Of a stretch of DNA of 64,000 bases, positions 6,885 to 15,500 are shown piece by piece (within the stretch, counting starts at the first letter, position 1; each line of letters begins with the position of its first letter). Both the position numbers and the translations under genes were made by a program. Origin of the DNA: Planctomycetota bacterium. GTDB taxonomy: Bacteria; Planctomycetota; PUPC01; JACPCR01. The stretch lies in contig JAQBXN010000007.1 of assembly GCA_027625095.1 (NCBI GenBank), forward strand, positions 62,001 to 126,000, in the 5' to 3' direction. Below the pieces are notes generated by a model. The model was not told the origin of the DNA, ran no database searches, and worked only from the letters and a program-made list of their open reading frames with translations.

Positions 6885-9599
6885 ATGAAGACCTTTTATT
6901 TCGACGGGAAGCCATACACCGCAGAAGCAAACGATACGATAGCGTCCGCGCTCTACCGGTCCGGCGTTCGCGTATTCAGCCGCAGCTTTAAATACCACCG
7001 CCCGCGCGGGCTGCTCTGCGCGGCAGGTAAATGCCCGAACTGCCTGGTTGACGTTGATGGCACACCAAACGTCCGGGCTTGCACCCAGCAGGTTTGCAGC
7101 GGCGATGTCGTCACTCATCAGAATGCAAGCCCGTCCCTCAAACATGACATCCTCTCGGTGGCCGGGCTGGTCGATTGGCTGATGCCCATCGGGTTCTACT
7201 ACAAGACCTTCACGCATCCTGCGGCCTGGAAACTGGTAGAGCCCTGGATACGCCGCGCTGCCGGCCTTGGCGTGGTGAAGCATCCCGTCCTCAAGAATTA
7301 CGACGATGTTGTTGAAGCCACGAAAGGATACCGGTACGAGCATGTAAACCTGCACGCAGAGAAGGCCATCGTTGGCGGCGGACCGGCCGGGATGCTCGAA
7401 GCCTTGAATGCAGCCGGGGAGGGTCTTGATGTGGTCCTGGTGGACGATCAGCCGGAGTTGGGCGGCAATCTCCGTTATCGAAAAAAGGTTCAAAATCCGC
7501 AGGGCAACCCGCTCGATGCTCAAAAACTTAGAGAGCAGATCGCCGCCACTCCGAACATTAGAGTGCTGAACAACACTTCATGCTTTGGCCTCTACGAAGG
7601 AAACCTTCTCGGAATGCTTCATAAGACTCGCAGGGGGGGCGATCATGTCGAACAACTCATCAAGTTACGTGCTGGCCAAATCACCGTGGCTACCGGCTGC
7701 TTCGAAGTTCCACTCGTATTCAAGAACAACGATCTGCCCGGGATTATGCTCAGCACCGCGGTGCAGCGTCTTCTGAATCAGCACCGAATAAAAGTCGCGG
7801 AAAGCGCGGTCGTTGTATCAGCAGAGGAAGAAGGCGGTGAAGTGGCGGCGGACATGAAGCATGCCGGTGTCAGCATCGCTGCGGTCGTACATCCTTCCGA
7901 GGTGGTTGCCGCAAACGGCCGAGGGCAGGTCCGTGCAATTCAAACGTCGGACAAAACTATTCCATGCGAATTGATCGTCATTTGCGGGCTCATGTTGCCC
8001 GAGGCTGGATTACTTTCGCAGGGCGGCGCGGTAGTTGTGTGGGATGCAGATCTTGACAGCTATGCACCGCAGAGCCTTCCTTCTGGTTTGAGCGTGGTCG
8101 GCGATGCGACAGGTAAGGCGTTCACGATCCCGCGGGTAACACACTCTTCGGATTTGCTTCCCAAAGAAGGGCTGGACTCCGGCCGGCCGAAATCCTTTGT
8201 CTGCTATTGCGAAGACGTCACTTCCAAAGATCTCTGCAACGGTATTGAAGAAGGATTCGATCACATCCAGACTCTGAAACGCTACTCGACCGCCACCATG
8301 GGGCCCTGCCAGGGCAAGATGTGTCATCTGGCTACGGCTGCGGTCCGCTCCAAGGTAAAAGGGGAGACGCTTGCCGAGACCGGGCGAACAACATCAAGGC
8401 CGCCCAATCCCTCCGTCAGTCTGGGGGCTCTTGCCGGACGAAAGCTGCACACGCTCAAACGAACTCCTCTCCATCGGAAGCATGAAGAGCATGACGCCGT
8501 GTGGGTGGAACTCGGCCATTGGAAGCGAGCGCGTTATTACAAGGCCGGACCCGATGAAAAGTCTGAGAAGGAATATGTACAAGAGGAATACCGCAATGTC
8601 AGAGATAAGGTCGGCCTGATTGATGTCAGTACGCTTGGCAAACTCGAGGTCAAAGGCGCGGACGCGGGTAGCCTCCTGGACAAAATTTACACCAATAAGC
8701 TCTCAACTCTGCGCGAGGGCCGGATGCGCTACTCGGTCATCTGCGACGACACAGCCACCATCCTTGACGACGGCACGGTCTCGCGCCTGGCCGAAGATCA
8801 TTTTTTCATCACCACCACCACGGGCAACATCGATTTCGTGCAACAGTGGATGGAATGGTGGAAGGCCGGCACTGATTGGTCGGTTCACATCACCAATGTG
8901 ACTGGCGGATTCGGCGCGATAAACGTCGCTGGCCCTCACGCACGGGACGTCCTCTCGCAGCTCACGGACTGCGACTTGAATACGGAAGCGTTCCCCTACA
9001 TGGCATGCAGAGAGGCAGTGGTTGCCGAAATTCCGTGCCGACTTCTGCGAATCGGTTTCACCGGTGAAACAGGATGGGAGATTCACTTCCCTGCCGAATG
9101 CGGTGAACACCTTTGGGATGCCGTCATGCAGTCGGGAGAAGCGTTTGGCATTCGCCCGTTTGGGGTGGAGGCGCAGCGCACACTCCGGCTCGAAAAAATG
9201 CACGTGATCGTTTCCGCGGATACCGACGCCACCAGCAACCCTTACGGCGCAGAACTCGAATTTGCGGTCAAGCTGGACAAGGAAGATTTCATCGGCAAGC
9301 CTGCCTTAATGCGTCTGAACAATTCAGCACTCCACGAAAAACTGATCGGCTTTGAAATGCAGACCTCGACCGTCCCTGGTGAGGGTGCGATGCTCGTGCA
9401 TGAAGGCCGCCCGGCGGGCCGGGTCACCAGTTCCAGACATTCAGCCGTAAAGGGCAAACCGATAGGCCTGGCCTGGATCGCCGCAGAGTTAGCGCAACAA
9501 GGGCGGGCTATCGATATTCAGTCGGACGGTCACACGTTGAAAGCAGTTCTGACAACAGAAGTATTTTATGATCCCGAAGGAAGCAGAGTAAGAACGTAA
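6885..9599 (+). CDS. mgdC: N-methylglutamate dehydrogenase subunit C / sarcosine oxidase alpha subunit (SoxA-like)
   Basis: This is a 904-residue multidomain flavoprotein subunit. An N-terminal ferredoxin-like domain (1-90) has C45, C50, C53 and C66, the C-x4-C-x2-C-x12-C pattern of a [2Fe-2S] cluster. A Rossmann/FAD-NAD domain with G-G-G-P-A-G near residue 166 follows, then a BFD-like cysteine segment (C-Y-C-E-D at 440-444 and G-P-C-Q-G-K-M-C near residue 475). The C-terminal half (from about residue 540) is a GcvT/aminomethyltransferase fold, the folate site that captures formaldehyde in sarcosine oxidase. The GTG at 6858 would overlap mgdB; the ATG at 6885 was preferred because it begins at the domain. 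It pairs with MgdD 60 nt downstream. The flavin subunit that oxidises the substrate (MgdA/SoxB) is not encoded here. Confidence 0.87.
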   Translation: MKTFYFDGKPYTAEANDTIASALYRSGVRVFSRSFKYHRPRGLLCAAGKCPNCLVDVDGTPNVRACTQQVCSGDVVTHQNASPSLKHDILSVAGLVDWLMPIGFYYKTFTHPAAWKLVEPWIRRAAGLGVVKHPVLKNYDDVVEATKGYRYEHVNLHAEKAIVGGGPAGMLEALNAAGEGLDVVLVDDQPELGGNLRYRKKVQNPQGNPLDAQKLREQIAATPNIRVLNNTSCFGLYEGNLLGMLHKTRRGGDHVEQLIKLRAGQITVATGCFEVPLVFKNNDLPGIMLSTAVQRLLNQHRIKVAESAVVVSAEEEGGEVAADMKHAGVSIAAVVHPSEVVAANGRGQVRAIQTSDKTIPCELIVICGLMLPEAGLLSQGGAVVVWDADLDSYAPQSLPSGLSVVGDATGKAFTIPRVTHSSDLLPKEGLDSGRPKSFVCYCEDVTSKDLCNGIEEGFDHIQTLKRYSTATMGPCQGKMCHLATAAVRSKVKGETLAETGRTTSRPPNPSVSLGALAGRKLHTLKRTPLHRKHEEHDAVWVELGHWKRARYYKAGPDEKSEKEYVQEEYRNVRDKVGLIDVSTLGKLEVKGADAGSLLDKIYTNKLSTLREGRMRYSVICDDTATILDDGTVSRLAEDHFFITTTTGNIDFVQQWMEWWKAGTDWSVHITNVTGGFGAINVAGPHARDVLSQLTDCDLNTEAFPYMACREAVVAEIPCRLLRIGFTGETGWEIHFPAECGEHLWDAVMQSGEAFGIRPFGVEAQRTLRLEKMHVIVSADTDATSNPYGAELEFAVKLDKEDFIGKPALMRLNNSALHEKLIGFEMQTSTVPGEGAMLVHEGRPAGRVTSSRHSAVKGKPIGLAWIAAELAQQGRAIDIQSDGHTLKAVLTTEVFYDPEGSRVRT

Positions 9600-9658
9600 A
9601 GTCAGCTCACCACTGGCTCGACCGTTCCCTTTTATCTTGCTCCAGACCCAATCTCGTC

Positions 9659-10288
9659 ATGACTTCATCTGTGAAAAAAATCTCATCCACTCATTACGCC
9701 CAAGCAACGAAGGGCGCCGAATTCGGCATTTTTGATGGCTGGCGGATTGCTCAGCGATTTCAGGCTGCAGGTGTGGAAGTAGATGCTATGAGCAAGGGCG
9801 TCGGCCTGGCCGATGTAAGCTACATTCAGAAGTTCGACCTGAAAGCAGACACATGTGACGCCCGAATCCCTGATGGACTCCAGGCGTATACCCGGCGCCT
9901 CGCCCGCAGACATTGGTTGGCCGCTTCCCGCTGGGATGAATCAGGCCGGCTCTCCATTCCGGATTCTGCGGGGAATATTTCGATCACTGATGTGAGCTCG
10001 GTTTATACCGCGTTGCTGCTCATCGGTCAGCAAAGCAGGGCGGTGTTACAGAAACTCTCCTCGTTGAATGTCTCTGATACCGCCATGCGGAATCAAACTA
10101 CGGCTCAGGCTTCACTGGCCCAAATCCACTGCATAGTGACTCGGGAGGACATTGGAAATAAGACAGCATTCCAACTCTTGATTGGGCGGGAATATGGCGA
10201 ATACGCATGGAATACGTTGATGGACGCGGGTGCAGAATTTGGCATCGTGCCCGTTGGGATTGAAGCTCTGAAGAAGTTGAAAGATTGA
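9659..10288 (+). CDS. mgdD: N-methylglutamate dehydrogenase subunit D / sarcosine oxidase gamma subunit (SoxG-like)
   Basis: This is a 209-residue protein of the sarcosine oxidase gamma family, a truncated aminomethyltransferase-like fold that packs against the alpha subunit. The supporting blocks are I-T-D-V-S-S-V-Y-T-A-L-L near residue 108, the L-S-S-L-N-V-S segment near residue 130, Q-A-S-L-A-Q-I-H near residue 149, and the closing D-A-G-A-E-F-G-I-V-P-V-G. It is the last gene of the mgs/mgd operon. The next plus-strand gene (a glycosidase) starts about 70 nt later without a visible terminator, so read-through is possible. A lone SoxG without its partners would be meaningless, which supports the operon reading. 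Confidence 0.8.
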   Translation: MTSSVKKISSTHYAQATKGAEFGIFDGWRIAQRFQAAGVEVDAMSKGVGLADVSYIQKFDLKADTCDARIPDGLQAYTRRLARRHWLAASRWDESGRLSIPDSAGNISITDVSSVYTALLLIGQQSRAVLQKLSSLNVSDTAMRNQTTAQASLAQIHCIVTREDIGNKTAFQLLIGREYGEYAWNTLMDAGAEFGIVPVGIEALKKLKD

Positions 10289-10356
10289 TTTGATCGGGGT
10301 CGGAGTATCGGCTTTACATTCCTGAAATACTTTTGAATTGTCACAGGGATTTAGCC

Positions 10357-12165
10357 TTGATCGCCAATCGTAAAATCTCATTGATATCCTTCATACCTTT
10401 CACTTTTTTCGCCTGCTGCATTCCGGGCACTCTCTTCGCCGAGCCAAGCATCGTTCGACTGATTCAGGAGGAGGGCAAACACCAACTCGTCCGAAACGGA
10501 CAACCTTATTTCGTCAAGGGTGCCGGCGGCTCAAAGTATCTCGATGTTCTTGTCAAGGCCGGTGGCAATTCAATCCGTACGTGGGGTGCGAAAGAAGACC
10601 TCACTCCCCTGCTGGATAATGCCCACTCGCACGGTCTGACTGTCACCATCGGCATCTGGCTGGGGCACGAACGGCATGGTTTCAATTATCAGGATAGTAA
10701 AGCAGTCACCCAGCAGATTGAGGAAGCAGAAGCTGCGTTCAAAAAATACAAGGATCACCCCGCTCTCCTCATGTGGGGTATCGGTAACGAGATGGAAGGC
10801 GAGGGCAACAACCCCGCCGTCTGGTACGCGGTGAATCACATTGCGCGGCTGGCGAAAGAAATCGATCACAATCACCCGACCATTAGCGTCATCGCCGAAC
10901 TCGGCGGGAAGAAAGTGGAAAACATTCATCGCTTTTGCCCGGATGTCGACATCGTCGGAATCAACACCTACGGTGGCATCGGAAGCGTGGGCAAGCGCTA
11001 CCTCAAGCTTGGTGGACGCAAACCTTACATCGTCACCGAGTTCGGCCCGCCGGGGCAATGGGAAACGGGCACAGCCGATTGGGGCGCGCCTCACGAGATG
11101 ACCAGCACCCGCAAGGCCCTGTGGTATTACGATGGTTATCAAGACGGCATCCTGGCTCATCCGGACATCTGCCTTGGCTCTTACGTTTTTGTGTGGGGCA
11201 ACAAGCAAGAAGGGACAGCCACCTGGCACGGTTTGTTCCTCCAGGACGGCACCCGCCTCGGTGGCGTCGACGCCATGACCAAGGCATGGGGAGGCGCACC
11301 TTTAAGAAACCGATGTCCGGAAATTCAGGAACTAAAGCTCAGCAGAGACTCCGGTCTCAAGCCAGGCGATACCATCACCGCGCAGCTCAAGGCCACCGAC
11401 CCGGACAAAGATGCACTGACTGTAAAGTGGGTGCTACGACATGATTCCGGCTTGTACGGCGGAGGTGGTGATACACAGCCCGAGCAGACCGACTTTCCAG
11501 ATGCCATCATTGAATCGTCAATTTCCGCTGCCCAGGTAAAGCTGCCGGAAGGGGGCGGAAGCTACCGGTTATTCGCATACGTGTACGATGGCAAAGGCAG
11601 CGCTGCGGTCGCCAACCAGCCACTCAAGGCAGAGGGTGACTTCCTGCCGCCGAAGGCCACCTTTCCCCTTGAGGTCTATTCCGAAGGCTCGCAGTCCGGC
11701 CCCTACGTTCCTTCCGGCCACATGGGCAACACCGGCGGCATTCGCATGGATTCCAACTGCACTCAGAATCCGCATTCGGGCAAGACATGCATCGAAGTCA
11801 GCTACAGCGCCGAAGACAAATGGGCAGGCGTCGTCTGGCAATCCCCAGCCGAAGACTGGGGCAAACTCCCCGGCGGCCTGAATCTCACGGGTGCCACCCA
11901 CCTCGAATTCTGGGCCCGCGGTGAACAGGGAGGAGAGTCAGTCACTTTCGAATTCGGAATCCTCGGCAACGACGCCAAATTCCCCGATTCCGGAACTGGG
12001 AAACTGGAAAAGGTAGAGCTGAAGAAAGACTGGACTCAATATCGACTCAACCTGAAAGGCCTCGACCTCTCCTGCATCAAAACCGGTTTCGCCTGGGTGC
12101 TGGCAGGCCAGGACCGGGCCCTGAAATTCTTTATGGATGATGTGAGGTATGTGAAGGAGAAGTAG
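10357..12165 (+). CDS. Secreted glycoside hydrolase (GH2/GH5-like TIM barrel) with C-terminal carbohydrate-binding region
   Basis: This is a 602-residue exported glycosidase-like protein. The signal peptide (about residues 1-28, ending L-F-A-E) is followed by a clan-A TIM barrel: V-R-N-G-Q-P-Y-F-V-K-G-A near residue 40, N-S-I-R-T-W-G, the acid/base candidate in G-I-G-N-E-M-E near residue 140, and the nucleophile candidate in V-T-E-F-G-P near residue 225. Residues 310-410 look like an immunoglobulin-type module (L-K-P-G-D-T-I-T-A) and 430-600 like a jelly-roll sugar-binding module. No ATG opens the frame; TTG at 10357 is the best fit to a signal peptide and TTG at 10333 is the alternative. It probably degrades a beta-linked polysaccharide outside the cytoplasm. 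Confidence 0.75.
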   Translation: MIANRKISLISFIPFTFFACCIPGTLFAEPSIVRLIQEEGKHQLVRNGQPYFVKGAGGSKYLDVLVKAGGNSIRTWGAKEDLTPLLDNAHSHGLTVTIGIWLGHERHGFNYQDSKAVTQQIEEAEAAFKKYKDHPALLMWGIGNEMEGEGNNPAVWYAVNHIARLAKEIDHNHPTISVIAELGGKKVENIHRFCPDVDIVGINTYGGIGSVGKRYLKLGGRKPYIVTEFGPPGQWETGTADWGAPHEMTSTRKALWYYDGYQDGILAHPDICLGSYVFVWGNKQEGTATWHGLFLQDGTRLGGVDAMTKAWGGAPLRNRCPEIQELKLSRDSGLKPGDTITAQLKATDPDKDALTVKWVLRHDSGLYGGGGDTQPEQTDFPDAIIESSISAAQVKLPEGGGSYRLFAYVYDGKGSAAVANQPLKAEGDFLPPKATFPLEVYSEGSQSGPYVPSGHMGNTGGIRMDSNCTQNPHSGKTCIEVSYSAEDKWAGVVWQSPAEDWGKLPGGLNLTGATHLEFWARGEQGGESVTFEFGILGNDAKFPDSGTGKLEKVELKKDWTQYRLNLKGLDLSCIKTGFAWVLAGQDRALKFFMDDVRYVKEK

Positions 12166-12345
12166 TCGAAGTGCTATTGCCTCTAATAGTCCGACGATTT
12201 TGCAAAAGCCTCAAAGTTCTCCCTCGTAATCTTTGATCCTCTCGGAGTTACAGAGCGCAGGATAATTTCGCACGGATGAAGAGGACCAGGGAAGAAATAA
12301 GCCACTTCACTGTCCGGTCTTTTGGGTAAGGCTCAATAGCGGGAG

Positions 12346-12565
12346 TTATGAGTAATGAGTAACAAGTAAGCGCGTGCTTAAGGGGCCGATGTTGTTTGAG
12401 TATCGGTTTGTTGGGGAGGGTGAATGGCGAAGCGTGAAATCGGAGTCAGCCGGAATAATTCAGTGTTCATTCGGCTGACACTCTCCTGTGCGGCCCTGTA
12501 TCCCCAATCCTGAATCCGCCATCAACAGAAACCGGCCCTCAAAGATCGCGCTTACTCATTACTCA
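12346..12565. repeat. Heptamer-ended element with terminal inverted repeats
   Basis: The left end (12346-12373) reads TTATGAG, TAATGAG, TAACAAG, TAAGCGC in 7-nt register. The right end (12547-12565) is CGCG followed by two TTACTCA-type heptamers, the reverse complement of the left end with about 19 of 21 positions matching. Inside lies an imperfect hairpin, GTCAGCCG (12445-12452) with CGGCTGAC (12472-12479), and a block AAACCGGCCCTC near 12529 that recurs in the copy at 53482-53629. The stop codon of the GH9 gene (12563-12565 on the minus strand) is the last three bases of a repeat heptamer. The 180 nt between the upstream stop (12165) and the element holds nothing I recognise. Confidence 0.75.
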
Positions 12566-15500
12566 TTCCTTTCCAAGACTCTCCAACGCCTGATGAATGG
12601 TCGCGGCGGCGATGGCGAAATGTGCGGTCTGGGGAAGGTAGTACTCCGTCGGGCCCGGATGAATGGGATAGTGGGGCTGGAGGTAGTACCGCACGTAGCC
12701 CCTGGGGTGGCCGTAAAGGGGCGGGTCGTAGTTGTCGCCTGGTTGCCATTTCACGTTGCCATCACCGGTGTCACGGAATGCCATCGTCGGCACCATGCCG
12801 TCGAAGGTGAAGAGTTTCCGCTCGCTCTTCATCCAATTCTGCAAGAACTCGGGAGATAGAAAGTAAAAAGTCCCGCCAGCTACCACACGCTCGCCAACTC
12901 CGTGGATCATGGAGAGGTCGGACATGTTTTTTCCCAGACACCACTGAAGTTGTCGCTCAGCCAATCTGATGATGGATTCGTCTTTCAGCAGCATCCCAAT
13001 CTCCGCAAGCGAATGCGCCAGCATCGGCCAGTAACCAATCGGCCGCTCTGCAGATGGCATTCGTGCCGGGGTCATCCCTTCCTCAGCAGAAAGCGAACGG
13101 GCCTGCCCCCAGGGATCGATAGCAGATACCTGCCGCACATGAGCCACGAAAGCTTTGAGGCTGGCCACTACCGGATCTCGTTCCGGGTGATGTGGGTATT
13201 CCTTCAGCAAATGACAGAGCGTCCAGACAAAATCCTGCAGGATGTTTCCATCGTGATGTGAGGCCCGGTAGAGTTCATCTGTGGTGCGATACAGCCGCTG
13301 GTTGAGTCCGGTGGCCAGTAGTCTTGCATGGTGATTCATACGTTCGAGGTATTTCGCTTCGCCGGTGAGTCGCGCCAGGTAGATTTCCGCGTAGAGGCCT
13401 TTGGCCGCCATCAGAAACTTTTCTGTGGTCAGCTCACCTGAGGTGCGCTGCCAGAAGCGATTGAATTCGTAATTACGCACGGCTGAGTTAAACAGACGAT
13501 CGCTCAGGACGGGTTCCAAGTCTTTTAGCAGAAGGCTTCCGCGGGCAGCCACACCTGCGGCCTGCGGCAAAGGTCCGACGCCAACCACGTAACGGTCGTT
13601 GCTGTAGAAAGGGATGTTGTCAAGGCCGCGCACCTGCGGCTTTGTGCCGAGATGATAGTTGCCGTCGGGGGCCTGATATTTGGGGAATGCGCGGTGAGCC
13701 CAGAGCAGTTCGTCAAGGCAATCGTTCGAAGTGCGGTCATTAAACGTGGGTCGGATTGTCTCGAGCAATCTGGAGGTGGCGAACAAGACGGAAGGCCAGT
13801 ATTCGACGTGTTTGATGTCGTCGCCGGCGTCGTAATAGCCGCCGAGCATATCTACCCGATCCGGTAAAAATAGACGCTCGTACATGCAGAATCGTTCTTC
13901 ATCGAGACTGGCAAGCATATTCGCGTCCTCGAGTGCCTCGGGCTCGTGAGCGCCGGGGATGGCGCAGTTCATGCGTTTGAAGTGGAGGCCATGCAAGGCG
14001 ATCTTTGAAAGCTTTCGATAGGCATCCCTCGATATGTTGAATGGGCCGGAAGACACCTGTCTGCCACTCTGAGTTGCGACGCACTGGTACCACCCCTCCC
14101 CTTCCTGAGACGTAAAATCAAAGGTGTAATAATACCGCTGGGTCGGCGGGTCATAGCTGTGGTAGCTCGCCTCACCGGCCTTCACGCTCTTGCCCGATGC
14201 GGTCACGAGAGAACACTGAACGGGTGCTTCCTGCAGGCTCTTGATCACAATCTGTTTGTCGCTCTTCGGATGGTAGCCGAGGAAGCTCGCCGTGATCTCA
14301 AGCGATTCTGCTCCATAACCACCGAACTCCGCATCATCGACCCAGACTGTTCCGCTCCGGTTCTCTTCGACTCGGATGGCCAGTGCCGCGAAGACAGCAC
14401 CGAACGGGGGCGTCGTCTTTATGGAGAGTCGCTTCCAATCGGACGTTCCAGTTATTGCGTCCTCACCTTTCGTACTGCCCATGAGCTGCAAACGTGGTGT
14501 ATGCAGTGCACTGGTTTGATCGTGATATTTCATGTCTGAATTCATGTCCGCCGAAAACCAGAGAATCTCGGGGAATACCTTTCCGCCGGCGCCTGCACAC
14601 TTCGCCCAGAAGCTGAATTCCTGCAGCTTGCCGTAATCGATCGAAGGCCAGTTGCAGGTGATACCAAAATCCTTATCCGTCTTTTCAATCTTCATCGAGC
14701 CGGCATGTCTGTAGCCGTCGCTTGCATCGTGCGTGAATTCGCCATCACCGGGGAGAATGTTGTAGAAGCTGAGCGTGTTCGGAAACTCCACCCGATCCGA
14801 AAAAATCTTTGAAAGCGACGGGGCAACCGTAGCGATGACCTGTTTGGGATACGGTTGCGAATTTTTCATTCGAAATTCACGCAATGAATACCACCAGGCC
14901 GGGCGGCCGCGATCGTCTTTGAGACTGAAATGTGGATTGGCTACCAGGTTGTGACCATCGAAGGTATCCGCAGGCGTCCACTCCTTCGGCTCTTCACGCG
15001 GCCTCAGCTCAGGTCTTGGATGGTATGCCTTGTAAGACTTTTTGTTTGCGAGCATGGTGCTCCAGCCGCAGTTTTCCTGATATACGACTTTACCGTTCTG
15101 GTCCTCTATGCGAATGGAGTTCAGGAACGCCTTGAAATTTTTGCCAACGAGTTTGATGTCCACATAGTGATCAAGCGCTTCGAAGTCGCCGTTGGGCACG
15201 AGGTTCCTGCCTGCCGTCAATGCTTCTTCCACATTCTGGCCTTCTGCCAACTCCACAGCCCGAAGGTCATCAATAAATACCGTCGCATCTTCACGCGTAC
15301 CCAAAAAGAAAAAGATGCTCTTTATGGGCTTCGGGGGCGTCCAGACATATTCAAGCGTCTGCCAGCCTTCTTTCGTTGGATTGATACCGAGCTGGCTGTT
15401 GAACGCCTGCCACTCCACCTTGCCGTCCATGTAAGTCACATGTTTGAGCGTGATCCCGAATGTGTATAAGCGTTTCGCATCCGGGACAGCCTTCTCCATC

